Positions 32,214 through 43,713 of a stretch of DNA of 64,000 nucleotides are shown here, one piece after another. The notes below the pieces were generated by a model. It did no database searches. It worked only from the letters and a program-made list of their open reading frames with translations, and was not told where the DNA came from. Location of the stretch: the NCBI GenBank assembly GCA_000818945.1, contig KN805405.1:212926-276925 (forward strand), given 5' to 3'. A program made the translations under genes and the position numbers. The DNA comes from Schizochytrium sp. CCTCC M209059. Taxonomy: Eukaryota > Sar > Bigyra > Thraustochytrida > Thraustochytriidae. How positions within the stretch are numbered: position 1 is the stretch's first letter; each line of letters starts with the position of its first letter.

Positions 32214-34525
32214 TGTTATTAATGTAGTCGATGTCTGGGTCTGGTGAGGAAAGCACGTTCCCCAGCGCGTGCCCCAACAGTTGTAGCCAAGGATATACCA
32301 GATAGTCAAGAATAAATGCTACTAGCGATTGCGCTTGATTCGTTCGACATCAGCGATGATGCGCAAAAGGCCTTGCTTGCAGATTTTCATTTCACTTCGA
32401 CTTTCAAAAAACTAATTGGCATCACATTATGATAATCAGCGGTATCGTAGCAGTTGTATCAGCTGCCGCATGATTTTGCCATTTTTACATTCTTACGGCT
32501 CTGCTTGGTGCTCTGCTTGGTGCTCTGCTTCTACTATTGCTTTTGCTCTGCGCTGCGCAGCGAAGCAAGCTTTCTTTCTGTCAGGCCGCTCGACCCCATA
32601 TTCCAGCAGAAAGAGGGGGGGCGGCAGGGCGCTGCTTCCCAAGTCTAGTAAGACTTGCAAGATACGTGGGCACCGACAGAATAGCATCTTGCTCGCCGCG
32701 CTGCAGCTTGTTCAAGTCCAGGACCTGTGTACAAAGATCCTGCACGGTGTCATGACTGTGGGTAATGACAAGGACAGTCTTGTCCTGCAGAAAGTCCTTG
32801 AGCGATCTCGTCACGACTGCCCGCATGACCGGATCCAGGGCGCTCATGCACTCATCCAAGAGCACATACCAAACGTGCTCGCGACAGAGCAGGCGCGCCA
32901 TTTGCAGGCGCTGAGCCTGGCCTCCGCTTACCATGCGCTCCGAGGTCAGCTCTGTGTCGAGACCTTGGCGCAGCGAATGGACCCATGCATCGAGACCCAG
33001 CTGCTCGAGAACAGCCCAAATTTTAGCATTGTCGGGAGGGCTCGCGTTGCCATACCAAATGTTGTCGCGGATGCTCCGCGCAAAGAGCTTGGACTCCTGA
33101 CTGACATAGCCAAGAGACGCGCGGATTGTGTGCTGGGTGGACTCATCGAGACGAAGACCACCAAACCGGATTTGGCCAAGGTACGGAAGAAGACCGGACG
33201 CCGCGCGAAACAACGTCGACTTGCCCCCGCCACTTTCTGCCACGATGGCCATCGTGGCACCATGGGGAATCGTAAAGGAGATGTTGGAAACCGCGGGGCG
33301 ATCGGTCTGGGGATACTGCACCGTAACCTGATAGAATTCGAGCGAGCCAGGGCGCACGCAAACATCATCGCTGGCCACGTCATCATCAAAGTGTCCGTCT
33401 CGAGGCTTATAATTTGTTCGGAGCGCTCGTTGCACAGTGTTGAGCGCAATTTGGTATGCTGTGTCGCTCTCACTCGTGAGTGCGATACGGTTGAAGCTCT
33501 TGTGACTCTCCTCGAGGAGAAGAACAAACGCCATGAGAGAAAATAGTGTGTTGACGGCCTCAGCAAAACCCTCTTCTGCGTCAACGAGCGATCGCGCGTA
33601 GAGCATCGTCGCAATAGGCATGACGATCATGATAAAGATCACGACAAAGGTGGTCAGAAAAAAAATGTGAGATATGCGGGCGTCCAACGAAGATGCTGGA
33701 AATTCCTTGGTTTGAAGCAAGTTCTTCTCGACGCTGTTCATGTTGTGCATTGCCACAATGTCTGCATTGCGAAGTATGTCGAGAATCAGCTCATTCACGT
33801 CTTGAATGTACGCCTTGCGACGAGTGTTTGGTTCCTTGAGAAGATAAGATCGCATAAAGAACTCTGCAAATAGCACACAAACTACAAAGGCAAGAGCGAG
33901 CAGCATGAGCTCCCAGAAGAGCACCATGCAGACGATTATGACCATGCCGATATTGTACTTTTCTCCCATGCGCTGGAACTTGGTCCGTGCCTCGTACTCG
34001 AAAAGAACTGAGATGTGCTCAAGGATAATGGCCGGGCTCTCGTTTTGGGCTTGCTGCAAATGTGAATTGAGAGTCGAGTCGAGCAGCGACATGCGCCGTT
34101 TACGTGCCATCTTGCTTGCAAGATTCAGTGCAGCGCTTTGGCTATACGCAGCACCAAGAGCTACCGGTATCATGGACAGCAGAGCGATGATGATGATGAT
34201 GTCGAAGTCTACGGCATCGAGAAACAGCGCTTCGAGCAAGGGAGAGGTGACTGTCCCCAAGATGCCATCGCTGGCACCCTCCCGCTCTTCGACGCTGACA
34301 AAGAGCTTGCGAAGCAGAACTGCGAATAGCCACTTGACAATAATGTCGAAAAAACTTGAAATCACGTGTGAAGCGAGAATGAAAGTCACATCCCATCCGG
34401 TGGTCTTGCAGCATGAAGTTTTATCCCTTCGATAGGAGCTATTTGTCTCATTTGCATAATCCAAATTTGCCTCTTCCAAAGAGTATTCCATGGAGCTCGC
34501 AGTCATGCTCTCTACAGAGCTAACC
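32214..34525. repeat. Recent segmental duplication, unit B
   Basis: Second copy of 29164-31475, differing by scattered substitutions, loss of ACGT at the stop codon and absence of the frameshifting C. Holds the intact ABC gene B. Confidence 0.93.
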
Positions 34526-34590
34526 TTTGATGTCTTAAACTCGTTGAGCTGGCCAGCCGCTGGCGCCACGGGGGGGGATCCATGCTTCAT
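32581..34590 (-). CDS. ABC half-transporter B (TMD-NBD)
   Basis: 669 residues, intronless. About six hydrophobic segments (~68-94, 124-150, 213-242 possibly two, 308-332, 345-360) precede a complete NBD: A-loop Tyr in VTVQYP (~426), Walker A AESGGGKST (451-459), Q498, signature VSGGQ (554-558), Walker B LLDE (577-580) with D-loop SALD, and H611 in THSHDT. The family uses Ala in place of the first Walker A Gly and Val in VSGGQ. Such half-transporters dimerise and resemble ABCB/ABCC-type exporters; substrate unknown. The C-terminus is oddly extended: loss of ACGT removes the stop used in copy A and adds ~20 residues (RLGKQRPAAPPL...). The start may be Met1 (34590) or the internal Met at 34506. 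A CTTTATATAG element lies ~155 bp upstream of 34590. Confidence 0.92.
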   Translation of the reverse strand: MKHGSPPVAPAAGQLNEFKTSKVSSVESMTASSMEYSLEEANLDYANETNSSYRRDKTSCCKTTGWDVTFILASHVISSFFDIIVKWLFAVLLRKLFVSVEEREGASDGILGTVTSPLLEALFLDAVDFDIIIIIALLSMIPVALGAAYSQSAALNLASKMARKRRMSLLDSTLNSHLQQAQNESPAIILEHISVLFEYEARTKFQRMGEKYNIGMVIIVCMVLFWELMLLALAFVVCVLFAEFFMRSYLLKEPNTRRKAYIQDVNELILDILRNADIVAMHNMNSVEKNLLQTKEFPASSLDARISHIFFLTTFVVIFIMIVMPIATMLYARSLVDAEEGFAEAVNTLFSLMAFVLLLEESHKSFNRIALTSESDTAYQIALNTVQRALRTNYKPRDGHFDDDVASDDVCVRPGSLEFYQVTVQYPQTDRPAVSNISFTIPHGATMAIVAESGGGKSTLFRAASGLLPYLGQIRFGGLRLDESTQHTIRASLGYVSQESKLFARSIRDNIWYGNASPPDNAKIWAVLEQLGLDAWVHSLRQGLDTELTSERMVSGGQAQRLQMARLLCREHVWYVLLDECMSALDPVMRAVVTRSLKDFLQDKTVLVITHSHDTVQDLCTQVLDLNKLQRGEQDAILSVPTYLASLTRLGKQRPAAPPLSAGIWGRAA

Positions 34591-37437
34591 GCTAAGCTGC
34601 GATGACTGCGAGGTTTGATCGGTCAGCTCCTACCGCGCAGAAAGGTCCGATCGAGTTCTGCTCTATGCAACGCCATACGGTTCATTCACTGCACACCCAA
34701 ACAAGTTTCACCTTACGGGAAATATATGCAAATGATTCTTTCTTCTATATAAAGAACGTGCCTGCCTGCCTGCCTGCCTGCCTGCAATTAAGCTTGTATT
34801 TGGCCGAATATCTTCACCGAAGGAAGCAATGCAGCACTCCATGCGCCCTTGCAAAGAAGGTTGCGTCACGCTCCGCTTCCGGCCAGGCGAGTTTCCGACT
34901 ATGGGACGGAAAGAAGTGAAGAGGGAAGTCTTTGGGGACACACGAAGCGGCCCGGGGGGCAAAGCTCAAGCTCCGAGCGTGGCTTACCCCCGTCGGACGC
35001 TACGAATTCAACCGCTCCAACCCGTGCGGGGAACAAGATCTGAGCCCGTTTCATTGATTGACAGAAAGTGGCGAAGAGAGTTGTTTCGCGGCATCGCGCA
35101 CAGTATGGTAAGGGGAACTGGAGTGGGTGCATCACGCCGTAGACCTTGACTATTGGTCTTCAAATGTCATCCTGCAAAAGTCTCCAATGTCTGAAATCCT
35201 GGACGCCCGCCAGCGGCTCTCCACAGCCCGACCTGCCCAAGCTTGCCGCAAATTGGCTGGCTATTTGCTCTGCGACACTGCGAGTGCCGCCGCGCTACAC
35301 TGCAAATGGGCCTCTTCTTCGAGTAGAAATAAACCAAAAAGCGCGTTGGTGTCACTTACTACCACGACGAAGCAGCACCATAGTAGCGTGCCATTGCTTC
35401 AACGCCTTTAGGGTGGCCTCCAGGCTTGCGCGCGCGCGCACGCACGCGAGCGGGGATGTGACAAAGTGCTGGCGGTGGACACCAGCCGAGTACACTCCAG
35501 CCTTCGGGAGAGCGCCGAGCACCGCTAGAATATTGTCACCCTCGTGCGTAAGAAGCACCGTGTCACGAAATGCGAACCCGACTTGAAGTGCCAAAGCAAA
35601 GCAACTTTAGTAAAGCGGCCTCCAGACATGCGCGCCCGCGCGCGAGAGAGAAACTATGGCGAAGGGCTGGCAGCGAACACCAGAAAATCGTTGAGCTCGT
35701 TGCACGCGCTGGTCGCTGACGTTCTACTTGCGTTCTAAACCCTAGGAGGCCTTCGATGGGGTGGGCTTTGTGGGTCTAGCTGCTGCACAGACATTGCGCG
35801 TTTCACGTGGCTGTGGAGACGATAAATGTGATAGGGGCCTACAGGACTTAACCTTGTGGAAACTCATCCAAGCCGGTGACGCTAAAGAGGGCTAGGGATG
35901 ATTATACTGACAAGACGTGAACGTTTGAACTTTGCTCATTAGATTTTGTTGCAGACTCTGTAGATCAACGCGGCTCTACAAACCAGCGCGGCTCTATAGA
36001 CCCCCGCATATTTGTAGACCAGCGCGGCTCCAAAATTAACGCAAATCTATAGACAAGCGCGGCTCTTTTGATTTCACTTTTGAACTTCAGACATGGTGCA
36101 AAGAGCAGAGACAGACGCTATTTGTGCATAATGATTTACAATCATCGCCTTGCCATGCTTCGCCAAATCGATGTTGGCGCCTTTAACGGAGAAGAGAGTT
36201 TTGCATTTGCTCTCTTCCGTCCGTTCTTTGACAGCTCGATCTTCTCGCCCGTCGCCCGGAAACAGTGGCTCGCTGAAGCGAAGCCTTAATCTCTTTCTAG
36301 CGAGATCACCTCGTCGTCATCCCGAACAGTCCCCATTCATTGTGTCTCTCTCAAGGAATCTCATCAATTTCTGATTCTTCGTAGATTGAGTTTGCTTTCA
36401 TGATCCGAAGCGCTCGATTTGAGGGGCCATCATCTCCGTTGTTGGAAAGATATAAAATAGAAAGTAAATGATTCTTTGTGACGAGGTGGGCGCTTTTGCA
36501 ATCCTTTGCATTGGAAGAGACGAAAACTGAAAAAGGCAAGATTCACGGCCTTGATTACGAATGAGGGCATCGTAACGCGAGCTGACGCACACATTTAGTT
36601 TGGCCTGCGTACGGTGAAAATTAGATGCGGGACTTCGCTCGCTCACAGTTATTGCACGCTTGTATACTTTGTCAGTGCCCGTCTGGTAATTACGTGGAAA
36701 CGGCACAAGCCAGGGCCCTGTGATGGGGAATTCTCTTGGAACGTTTGCAACGACACCAGACCAGGTACCATCAACGCGCATCTCCGATTTGAATTTTAAA
36801 AAAAATCTAGGTCAATTGTATACCTTGGAATCATCGTCTACAAGTCGAATTGTTAAGGTTAGATGTGACTGTTTGTGTATTTTTAGACGAGAGCCACCTG
36901 ACGGGCGATCGATTGTAACAACTACGGGAGTGTCAGGCTCCGTATCTGCTGCTGGTACTACTATCCACCCTGCATCTCAAAGGCTAGTCTTACTCACGCT
37001 CGGCCAGAGGTGATGACGCCGTCTGCTTGCGATGGTGTGTGTTATTGTGAGGGATTGCTTGGATGTCAACAACAGTGATCAACGTACCGACCGACTCGAG
37101 CCCAATTGAAGCAGCGGTCGAAGCAAAGCGCAGCTGCGCGGCGCAAGTACAAGCGAGAAGGGGGGCTGATGCCTCGCCGTGCGCACGAAGGCTTAGCTCG
37201 TCACACCATTGCGACAGGGTTATTTCGCCCGGAAAACCGAAGACGAGACAACGCCCAGAGAACCGGTGACTCACCAGCGGGCCACATTCTTGCCCAGGCC
37301 TATCTATAGTATCCTGCTCGAAATAAGCGGGCCGAGTATCCCGGGTAACCCCCCCCCTGGAGGTACTTTACAGATCAGATGGGCGAGAGCCTGCTATTGA
37401 AATTAGTTGCCAGCAACCTCGAGCATGTTCAAGTTGG
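34591..37437. other. Divergent intergenic region between ABC B and ABC C
   Basis: 2.85 kb with no supportable gene. It holds a TATA-like CTATATAAAG at 34745-34754, a CTGC run (about 34760-34782) and an irregular repeat of CGCGGCTCT/AGACC motifs (about 35955-36067, four copies). Base composition is near 50% GC, lower than the flanks. Confidence 0.6.
34745..34754 (-). promoter_or_regulatory. TATA-like element upstream of ABC B
   Basis: CTTTATATAG on the minus strand, ~155 bp before the ATG at 34590. Assigned by match and position only. Confidence 0.33.
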
Positions 37438-39408
37438 GTGAGTGAGGTGGGAACGAGCTCGTCCGAATCGATTGCAAGCAGATCCCTAATCGGTCGAGCG
37501 GGAGTCAACAAGATGATCAAGGCTGAGAAGAGCAAGTTTGAAAAAAAGGAACAGTACGATCCGGAGGAGGGCCGGGGATCGCTGTACTGCGAGGAAGGGT
37601 CCGATGGCGATGAGGCTGGCCAGACGCTGCAGACGATGAGAGTAAAGGAGGACAGCAACCGCACAGTCAAGTTGATATACGCCAGTATTGCCGTCTACTG
37701 CATCGCGGTGGTAGTCAACAAGTGGCTTTTTGCGGTGGCCGTGCGCAAGATGTTCGTCTTCCTCGAAGAGAGCTTTACAGGCGCATCGACACTTTTCAAT
37801 ACACCCATGTCCCCATTTTGGGAAGCCGTCTTCCTGACGAACATGAGCTTCTTCGAGGTCATGGGTGTGTGTATGCTGTCGACGACGACGATTGCCTTTA
37901 CTGGGTCTGCGGCGCAAGCACTACCCGTGCGCGTTGCGGGAGCGCTCGCGCGCGATCGACGCAAGCTCGTTCTGCGTGCCTCGCTGCGGTCCATGCTACA
38001 AGCTGAAAGTGGAAGCACTGCGTCTCTGCTATTGGAGCAGATTGCCGTTTTGTACGAGTTCGAGGCGTACACCAAGTTTATGCGCGTCAGTGCCAAATGT
38101 ACGCTCTCACTTGTTTTGGTTACCTCTCTCATCGTGTTCTGGCAGGGAACCTTGCTGATGATGCTGTCCACGGGCTACCTTTTCGCAGCGCTCACCGTAC
38201 AACGCAAAATTGTGGGCCCCTATGAACGTCGCAGATCCAACTTGCGAGCTATGGTGAGCGCTTCAATTATCGATACGCTACGCTCTGCGGACATTGTGAA
38301 AATGCACTCAATGCAAAAGGACGAGGAAGCGAAGCTCGAGAAGCAAGAAAAGGCCGTTGATAAGGAAGAGAAGGCCATTTTTGGGCGCATGCTCGTCCTT
38401 GGTTTCCCAACCTTGCTTGGCATGACTCTTGGATTTCCCTTTGTGATCATTCTTGTATATCAGATTATGCAAGGCGTGACACGAGAGCAAGAAGCGGTGG
38501 ACACTGTCTTTGGGATGCTCGCAATGCTCTTTCTCAGCGAGGAAGGCCATAAAAGCTTTAATCGCATCGTCATGACTGATTCTCAGGCGGCAAAATATGT
38601 GAGGGTCCTCCGAAACATTGAAGGTGCCCTCGTTGCGGCCAAGGCCCATTCTGACAATGCGCATTTCAGCGATGGGTCTGCGGAAAGTGATATCGGTCCA
38701 GGTGGGATTACATTCGAGGGTGTTTCTGTGACTTACCCAGATATGGACGCGCCGGCACTTCATGACGTCACCTTTCAGATCCAGCAGGGCTCGAAGATGG
38801 CCATCGTTGCGGAAAGTGGTGGTGGCAAGTCTACGCTTTTTCGCGCAGTTTCGGGACTCGTGAATTTTGACGGAGCCATAACTTGTGGGGGCGTCAAGCT
38901 TCAGGCGGATGCGTGGGACATCGTGCGTCCATACATGGGTTTCGTGAGCCAAGACTCGCGTCTTTTCGCGCGAAGTGTCCGCGAAAATATTTGGTATGGT
39001 AATACCGTAGCGGTCGACGATCAAGAGATTTGGAATGTGCTTGGCAAAGTCGGCCTTGAGTCTTGGGCCAAGGCTCTCAAACATGGCCTCGACACAATTC
39101 TCGCAACGGAGAGAATGGTGAGCGGCGGGCAGGCACAGCGGTTGCAGATTGCGCGTCTCTTGTGTCGCCAAGGCGTGCAATTTGTGCTTCTTGACGAATG
39201 TATGAGCGCCTTGGACCCGACCATGCGAGCTCACGTAACGATTGCGATTCGTGACTATATTTGCGACAAGACGGCGCTTATCATAACGCACTCTCACGAC
39301 ACAATCTCTGATCTCTGCGACCATGTGCTTCAGCTCGACAAACTGCAAGCCGGCGAGCCGACTCACATGCTCGCAGCCTCGGAGTATATCGAACAACTCA
39401 CGCGCTAA
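37438..39408 (+). CDS. ABC half-transporter C (TMD-NBD)
   Basis: 656 residues. It has a charged cytosolic N-terminus (~80 residues), membrane segments of the same pattern as B (e.g. VYCIAVVVNKWLFAVAVRKMFVFLEE), then a complete NBD: Walker A AESGGGKST (458-466), QDSRLFARS Q-loop region, VSGGQ (561-565), D586/E587 in LLDECMSALD and H618. First plus-strand member of the array and clearly divergent from B, so the B/C inversion is older than the A/B duplication. All catalytic NBD residues are present, so ATPase activity is expected. An internal ATG at codon 26 is an alternative start. Confidence 0.93.
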   Translation: MSEVGTSSSESIASRSLIGRAGVNKMIKAEKSKFEKKEQYDPEEGRGSLYCEEGSDGDEAGQTLQTMRVKEDSNRTVKLIYASIAVYCIAVVVNKWLFAVAVRKMFVFLEESFTGASTLFNTPMSPFWEAVFLTNMSFFEVMGVCMLSTTTIAFTGSAAQALPVRVAGALARDRRKLVLRASLRSMLQAESGSTASLLLEQIAVLYEFEAYTKFMRVSAKCTLSLVLVTSLIVFWQGTLLMMLSTGYLFAALTVQRKIVGPYERRRSNLRAMVSASIIDTLRSADIVKMHSMQKDEEAKLEKQEKAVDKEEKAIFGRMLVLGFPTLLGMTLGFPFVIILVYQIMQGVTREQEAVDTVFGMLAMLFLSEEGHKSFNRIVMTDSQAAKYVRVLRNIEGALVAAKAHSDNAHFSDGSAESDIGPGGITFEGVSVTYPDMDAPALHDVTFQIQQGSKMAIVAESGGGKSTLFRAVSGLVNFDGAITCGGVKLQADAWDIVRPYMGFVSQDSRLFARSVRENIWYGNTVAVDDQEIWNVLGKVGLESWAKALKHGLDTILATERMVSGGQAQRLQIARLLCRQGVQFVLLDECMSALDPTMRAHVTIAIRDYICDKTALIITHSHDTISDLCDHVLQLDKLQAGEPTHMLAASEYIEQLTR

Positions 39409-39643
39409 TCAACAGCTCGATACACTACTTGCTTTGCTTTTTTTTTCCCCCTTTCTTTTATTTCTTGCACCTTCTGCAACACTAGAATAGGCAAGCTGAC
39501 TTTTAAAGGTGGCCGACCGAACATGCACTATTATCCTGAATCCATTCAACACCTCGCCCTGGGGCACTTTGGTTCGCCCTAAGGGGAAAGAAGGTGCGTT
39601 TTGCGCCTGGCGCTGCATAACTTCACGTGCAGTGCAATGCAGC

Positions 39644-39670
39644 CTGCTGCTGCTGCTGTTGCTGCTACTG

Positions 39671-39701
<31 letters not shown>

Positions 39702-39702
39702 C
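39644..39702. repeat. CTG/CAG triplet tract
   Basis: About 59 bp of CTG interrupted by TTG and CTA triplets, in non-coding sequence. Confidence 0.9.
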
Positions 39703-40326
39703 TTCCCTGTCGCTTGGAGTTGATTTGAGTGCAGGCCTCGTGCGTGCGGTTGGATCGACCAGGCTGGTTCTGTGACAACAGATAAAAGAAAATTTATCCA
39801 AGTCGCCCGATTCCAGTCAAAGTCGAGGGGTCGGTGGTTCACACCAGGCAGGGCCGCGAGTCGTTGCAAACCTTCCATGCTTCCCTTTACTTCTTCCAGT
39901 TTCCCTTGCTTCTTCCTACTCAAAGTCTTGCGTAGGCCGCGGCAAGCTCGATCCATTCGCTCGACGCCGCTCACTTACGAAACACGCCGCCCCAACTTAC
40001 CTCCCTCATACATCAGGCTGCTTCTTTTGCCCCGCGCTGCGTGCCTCCATTTTGCTGCGCCCAGGCCTGCCGAGTCAAGCACCGCGATGCTTTGGCGCGG
40101 TTTTGCACCACTCTTATGTTGAAACAAAGCTAGCAGCTTCTAGGCTGCGGGGACAGGCATCGCTTCGGGGTGTATAATGGCGGACGAAATTTGCCGCTTG
40201 GTATGCCTATCACGCCGGGCCTGCCGCCCTTTCGGCGCGGACGCCCCGACCAGCCATGCCGGGAGGTCGGCCGAGCAAGCGGGACAATGAGCTCTGACGA
40301 GGCCGTGCGCGGCGCTTGCAGCTTGC

Positions 40327-40386
40327 ACCTGGCAGGCTTGGACCTGGCAGTCTTGGACCTGGCAGTCTTGGACCTGGCAGGCTTGG
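40327..40386. repeat. 15-bp minisatellite, four copies
   Basis: Units ACCTGGCAGGCTTGG / ACCTGGCAGTCTTGG in tandem; non-coding. Confidence 0.9.
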
Positions 40387-41727
40387 CCTCGCGTCGTTTG
40401 TCTCCCCTACGTAGTACTTTCTACTTTAAATCCGTTTCTTAATGCACAGAAAGCTGTTCTGTCTGTTTCCTACCGGAGTGTGACCCCGGCGCCGCCGCCA
40501 CCACTGCGATGACTTTCGTTTCCTTCCTCCATTCATTCGTGCGCCTTGCCGGCAGTGGCGCGCGCGATTGCTTTCCTTTAGCCGGTGAAGAGCATTGTGA
40601 CAAGCGCTGGTCGAGCGGGGGAAAAGAGGGTGGGTGAGAAAAGGTCCAAGCAGTTGTCATTGCAAGACGCGGGAGATGCGATTCACATAGCGAGTCGCGC
40701 TGCTTTGGCTTAGCTTGGCTTACAGTTAGCTTGGCCTGGCTTGGTGTTAGGCAGAAAAATACTTTTCTGCGCGCGTGCGACGGCGAGCGACCCCACATCG
40801 CGTGTCAGCGGCCGTGGTGGCTGCTACTCCTGGCCGATCAAGCTCGCCTGCCTCTGCTGGACGAACGAAGAAGGAAGCGCGAAATGCCCGAAGAAGTGCC
40901 GAGCGGGACAGCACGCGCAGGCTACAAGTGAAGTCACCAAATGGATCGATCCAAGCTTGAGAGGCGCGCGGAAGAACCCGACACGTCCACTTTCTCGGCA
41001 GCGTTTTCTGGAAATAAGCTAGTTAGCTAGCTTGTTAGATAGCTGCCCACCAAAGTTCCGAGAGCAAAATTTGGAGATCTTCGACGTACAAATGGAGAGG
41101 ATCGAGTCAACTTTGCGTAGCTTGAAAGAATTGAACAAGGCCGACACACTTGTGCTGGGCAAATAATAGAACAAGGCCTGTGCTCAAGGATATGGCCGCA
41201 GCAGGCTGCTGCGAGTCGTGGAGTGGTGGTGCGTGCGATAAGACATTCCGACGCACGCGAGTAGGAAGACTTGATGGCTGAAAGAATGAATGATTGGACA
41301 TTGAGCTCCGGAGGGTCCCTTTTTCTGATGGCGCTAGGACAAAGTCGCCCGCAAAGTCGTGGGCTGCGCTTCTTAGGTTCTATCCGAAAAGACCAAATTT
41401 TTTTGGTAGTCCAAGAAATTCAAAGTGCAACTCTAATCGAGCTTGGAAAACCGAGAAACTCCCAAAGAATTTGTCCACGAGCCCATGACATTAAAGTGCA
41501 GCTCCAATCAAGCTTGAAAGGCCGAGGGACGCACTAGGAATTTATCAACGAACCCATGACCGTCGCGGCCTTTGCGGTCTGCAAACCAGAAACAGCCTTT
41601 GGGCACTTCAGCAAGCCAGACCAGCTAAGCTTGGTCTGCATTACCCTGTGACCCGAGCGAGGTCAACGAGCTTCTTCTTCAACACACAAAACTTCAACTA
41701 GACCTGAGGCCGGAACGACCCTATCTT

Positions 41728-43713
41728 TTGGCGAAAATGATCTCCTCTTTCAAGTCAGCCGCTCGCGACGGAGAGGGACCTGAAGACATCGAGATGAGCA
41801 TCATGAAGGCGCAAAGTAGTAAGAACGCGCGTGATGACGGCAAACACGGCCAGGTCTCCGATGTGTCCACTGCCTCATCATTTGACATGGAGGAGGTCGG
41901 CTCGCTCGCAGCTGGCGTCTCAAAGTATAACCTCTACGGCATCATCTTCGTCGGATGTTCCGCCGTTGTCGTAAACAAATGGCTTCTCGCCGTGGCGATG
42001 CGCAAGATCTTCACCTGGCTCGAAGAGAGCTTTACCGGAGGACCCGGCGTCTTTAGCATGACCACCTCCCCCTTTTGGGAGTCCATCTTCCTCATTCGCC
42101 TCTCCTTTTACGATGTCTTTGGAGTTTTGCTCTTCACGACCGTGATCATCGCCGTGACCACCTCGCTCTTGCAAGCTCTACCAGTGCGCGTAGCCGGCGC
42201 CACCGCACGCGCGCGCCGCGAGCTCGTCCTCAGGGTCTCTCTCGACTCTATGCGTCTCATCCAGCAGGGCTACGACGCGTCCATGCTGCTTGAAAGCATC
42301 TCGCTTCTCTACGAATACGAAGCCAACACCATGTACACACGCGTGAGCGCAAAGCTCACCATCCTCCTGGTGACCATTCTCGTATTCATTGTATACTGGC
42401 AAGGCTCTATGCTGGTCACGGCAGCAGGTCTCGCCATGGTCGCGGCTCTCAGTTTGCAGAGAAAGGTCGTCAGCCCATACCAGTGCGAACGCACCTCGCT
42501 CATGGGCAAGGTGCATGCTTCGATCCTCGACGCATTGCGCTCGGCTGATGTGGTGACGATGCACAACATGGAGGACGAGGAGTGTCGGTCTCTGGATCAA
42601 GAAGAGCGTCAGGTTTCCAAGCTGGAGCTCATCATTTCTCGAATTATGATTGTGCTTGGTGTGCCGGCGATTCTCGGTCTCGTGGTGAGCCTCCCTCTTG
42701 TTTTGGTTCTCTCCTGGGAGATCTTCCAGGGCACCACGCAGATCGAGGAGGCCGTGGACACAATGTTCGCTTTGCTTGCCATGTTCTTTATGGCAGACGA
42801 GGCACACAAGAGCCACAGCCGTTTGGCATTGACGGATCAGCAGGCGTCCATGTATGCGCGCACGCGTCGGCAAGTGGACGGTGCCTTGGGCGCAGGCAAG
42901 GCAGAGCTTGACGCTGCCAAAGGCGACAGAAACAGCGGACCGCGCAACGTTGGCCCTGGTGAGATTGCGCTTACTGATGTGTCAGTAAAGTATCCCAAGA
43001 CAGACAAGCCGGCCGTGAACAAGGTCTCGTTTACAGTCCCGCAAGGCTCCACCATGGCTATCGTTGCCGAGAGTGGCGGTGGCAAGTCGACGCTGTTTCG
43101 CGCCGTCTCTGGACTTGTGCAGTTCGAGGGCAAGATTGCCTGTGGCGGAGTATCGCTTACGTGGAGCTCGCGGCGCGCGATTCGCGCGAGAATGGGTTTT
43201 GTGAGCCAAGACTCGAAGCTTTTTGCCCGGAGCATTCGCGAGAATATTTGGTACGGTAACGAAGGCTCGCCCGACGATGACAAGATTTGGGATGTGCTTG
43301 AGCAAATAGGTCTTGCGACATGGGTTGAAGGACTCAAAGCAGGTCTCGATACTGTGCTTGCAACGGAGCGCATGGTCAGTGGAGGTCAAGCGCAGCGTCT
43401 GCAGATCGCGCGTCTTCTCTGTCGCACGGGCGTCCACTATGTTCTTTTGGACGAGTGCATGAGCGCCTTGGATCCTGCCATGCGCGCACACGTGACTATC
43501 GCGCTGCAGATGTTCCTGCGCGACAAGACTGCGCTTGTCATTACGCACTCGCACGATACCATTTCGGACCTTTGTGACCATGTAGTGCACATTGGCAAGC
43601 TCCAGGCCGGGGAGCAGCAAGCACTTCTTTCGACGTCAAGTTATCTCGCTCGTATTCAACGCGAGCAAGCCGCAACGCGCAAGGCCTCCAAAAAATACTC
43701 GACCCGTCGTTGA
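41728..43713 (+). CDS. ABC half-transporter D (TMD-NBD)
   Basis: 661 residues. N-terminal cytosolic ~70 residues, membrane region (e.g. IIFVGCSAVVVNKWLLAVAMRKIFTWLEE), then an NBD with Walker A AESGGGKST (447-455), VSGGQAQRLQIARLLCR, LLDECMSALDPAMR and THSHDT, all intact. The C-terminus has a basic tail (REQAATRKASKKYSTRR) not seen in the others. Closest in pattern to C. An ATG three codons in is an alternative start. Confidence 0.93.
   Translation: MAKMISSFKSAARDGEGPEDIEMSIMKAQSSKNARDDGKHGQVSDVSTASSFDMEEVGSLAAGVSKYNLYGIIFVGCSAVVVNKWLLAVAMRKIFTWLEESFTGGPGVFSMTTSPFWESIFLIRLSFYDVFGVLLFTTVIIAVTTSLLQALPVRVAGATARARRELVLRVSLDSMRLIQQGYDASMLLESISLLYEYEANTMYTRVSAKLTILLVTILVFIVYWQGSMLVTAAGLAMVAALSLQRKVVSPYQCERTSLMGKVHASILDALRSADVVTMHNMEDEECRSLDQEERQVSKLELIISRIMIVLGVPAILGLVVSLPLVLVLSWEIFQGTTQIEEAVDTMFALLAMFFMADEAHKSHSRLALTDQQASMYARTRRQVDGALGAGKAELDAAKGDRNSGPRNVGPGEIALTDVSVKYPKTDKPAVNKVSFTVPQGSTMAIVAESGGGKSTLFRAVSGLVQFEGKIACGGVSLTWSSRRAIRARMGFVSQDSKLFARSIRENIWYGNEGSPDDDKIWDVLEQIGLATWVEGLKAGLDTVLATERMVSGGQAQRLQIARLLCRTGVHYVLLDECMSALDPAMRAHVTIALQMFLRDKTALVITHSHDTISDLCDHVVHIGKLQAGEQQALLSTSSYLARIQREQAATRKASKKYSTRR

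Larger units (their letters stand above)
39409..41727. other. Intergenic region between ABC C and ABC D with minisatellites
   Basis: 2.3 kb without a supported gene. It contains a CTG-rich triplet run (about 39644-39702), a 15-bp minisatellite ACCTGGCAGKCTTGG in four copies (about 40327-40386), TGGCT-like units (about 40705-40745) and TAGC repeats (about 41018-41042). A duplicated motif GTGCARCTCYAATCRAGCTTGRAARRCCGAG occurs twice (about 41422-41455 and 41495-41525). Confidence 0.6.

Noticed and set aside
29647..33546. Plus-strand frames of 285 and 376 aa over ABC copies A and B
   Set aside because: Antisense shadows of the NBD; both copies give the same shadow because of the duplication.
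38308..39396. 362-aa minus-strand frame over ABC C
   Set aside because: Antisense of a verified NBD.
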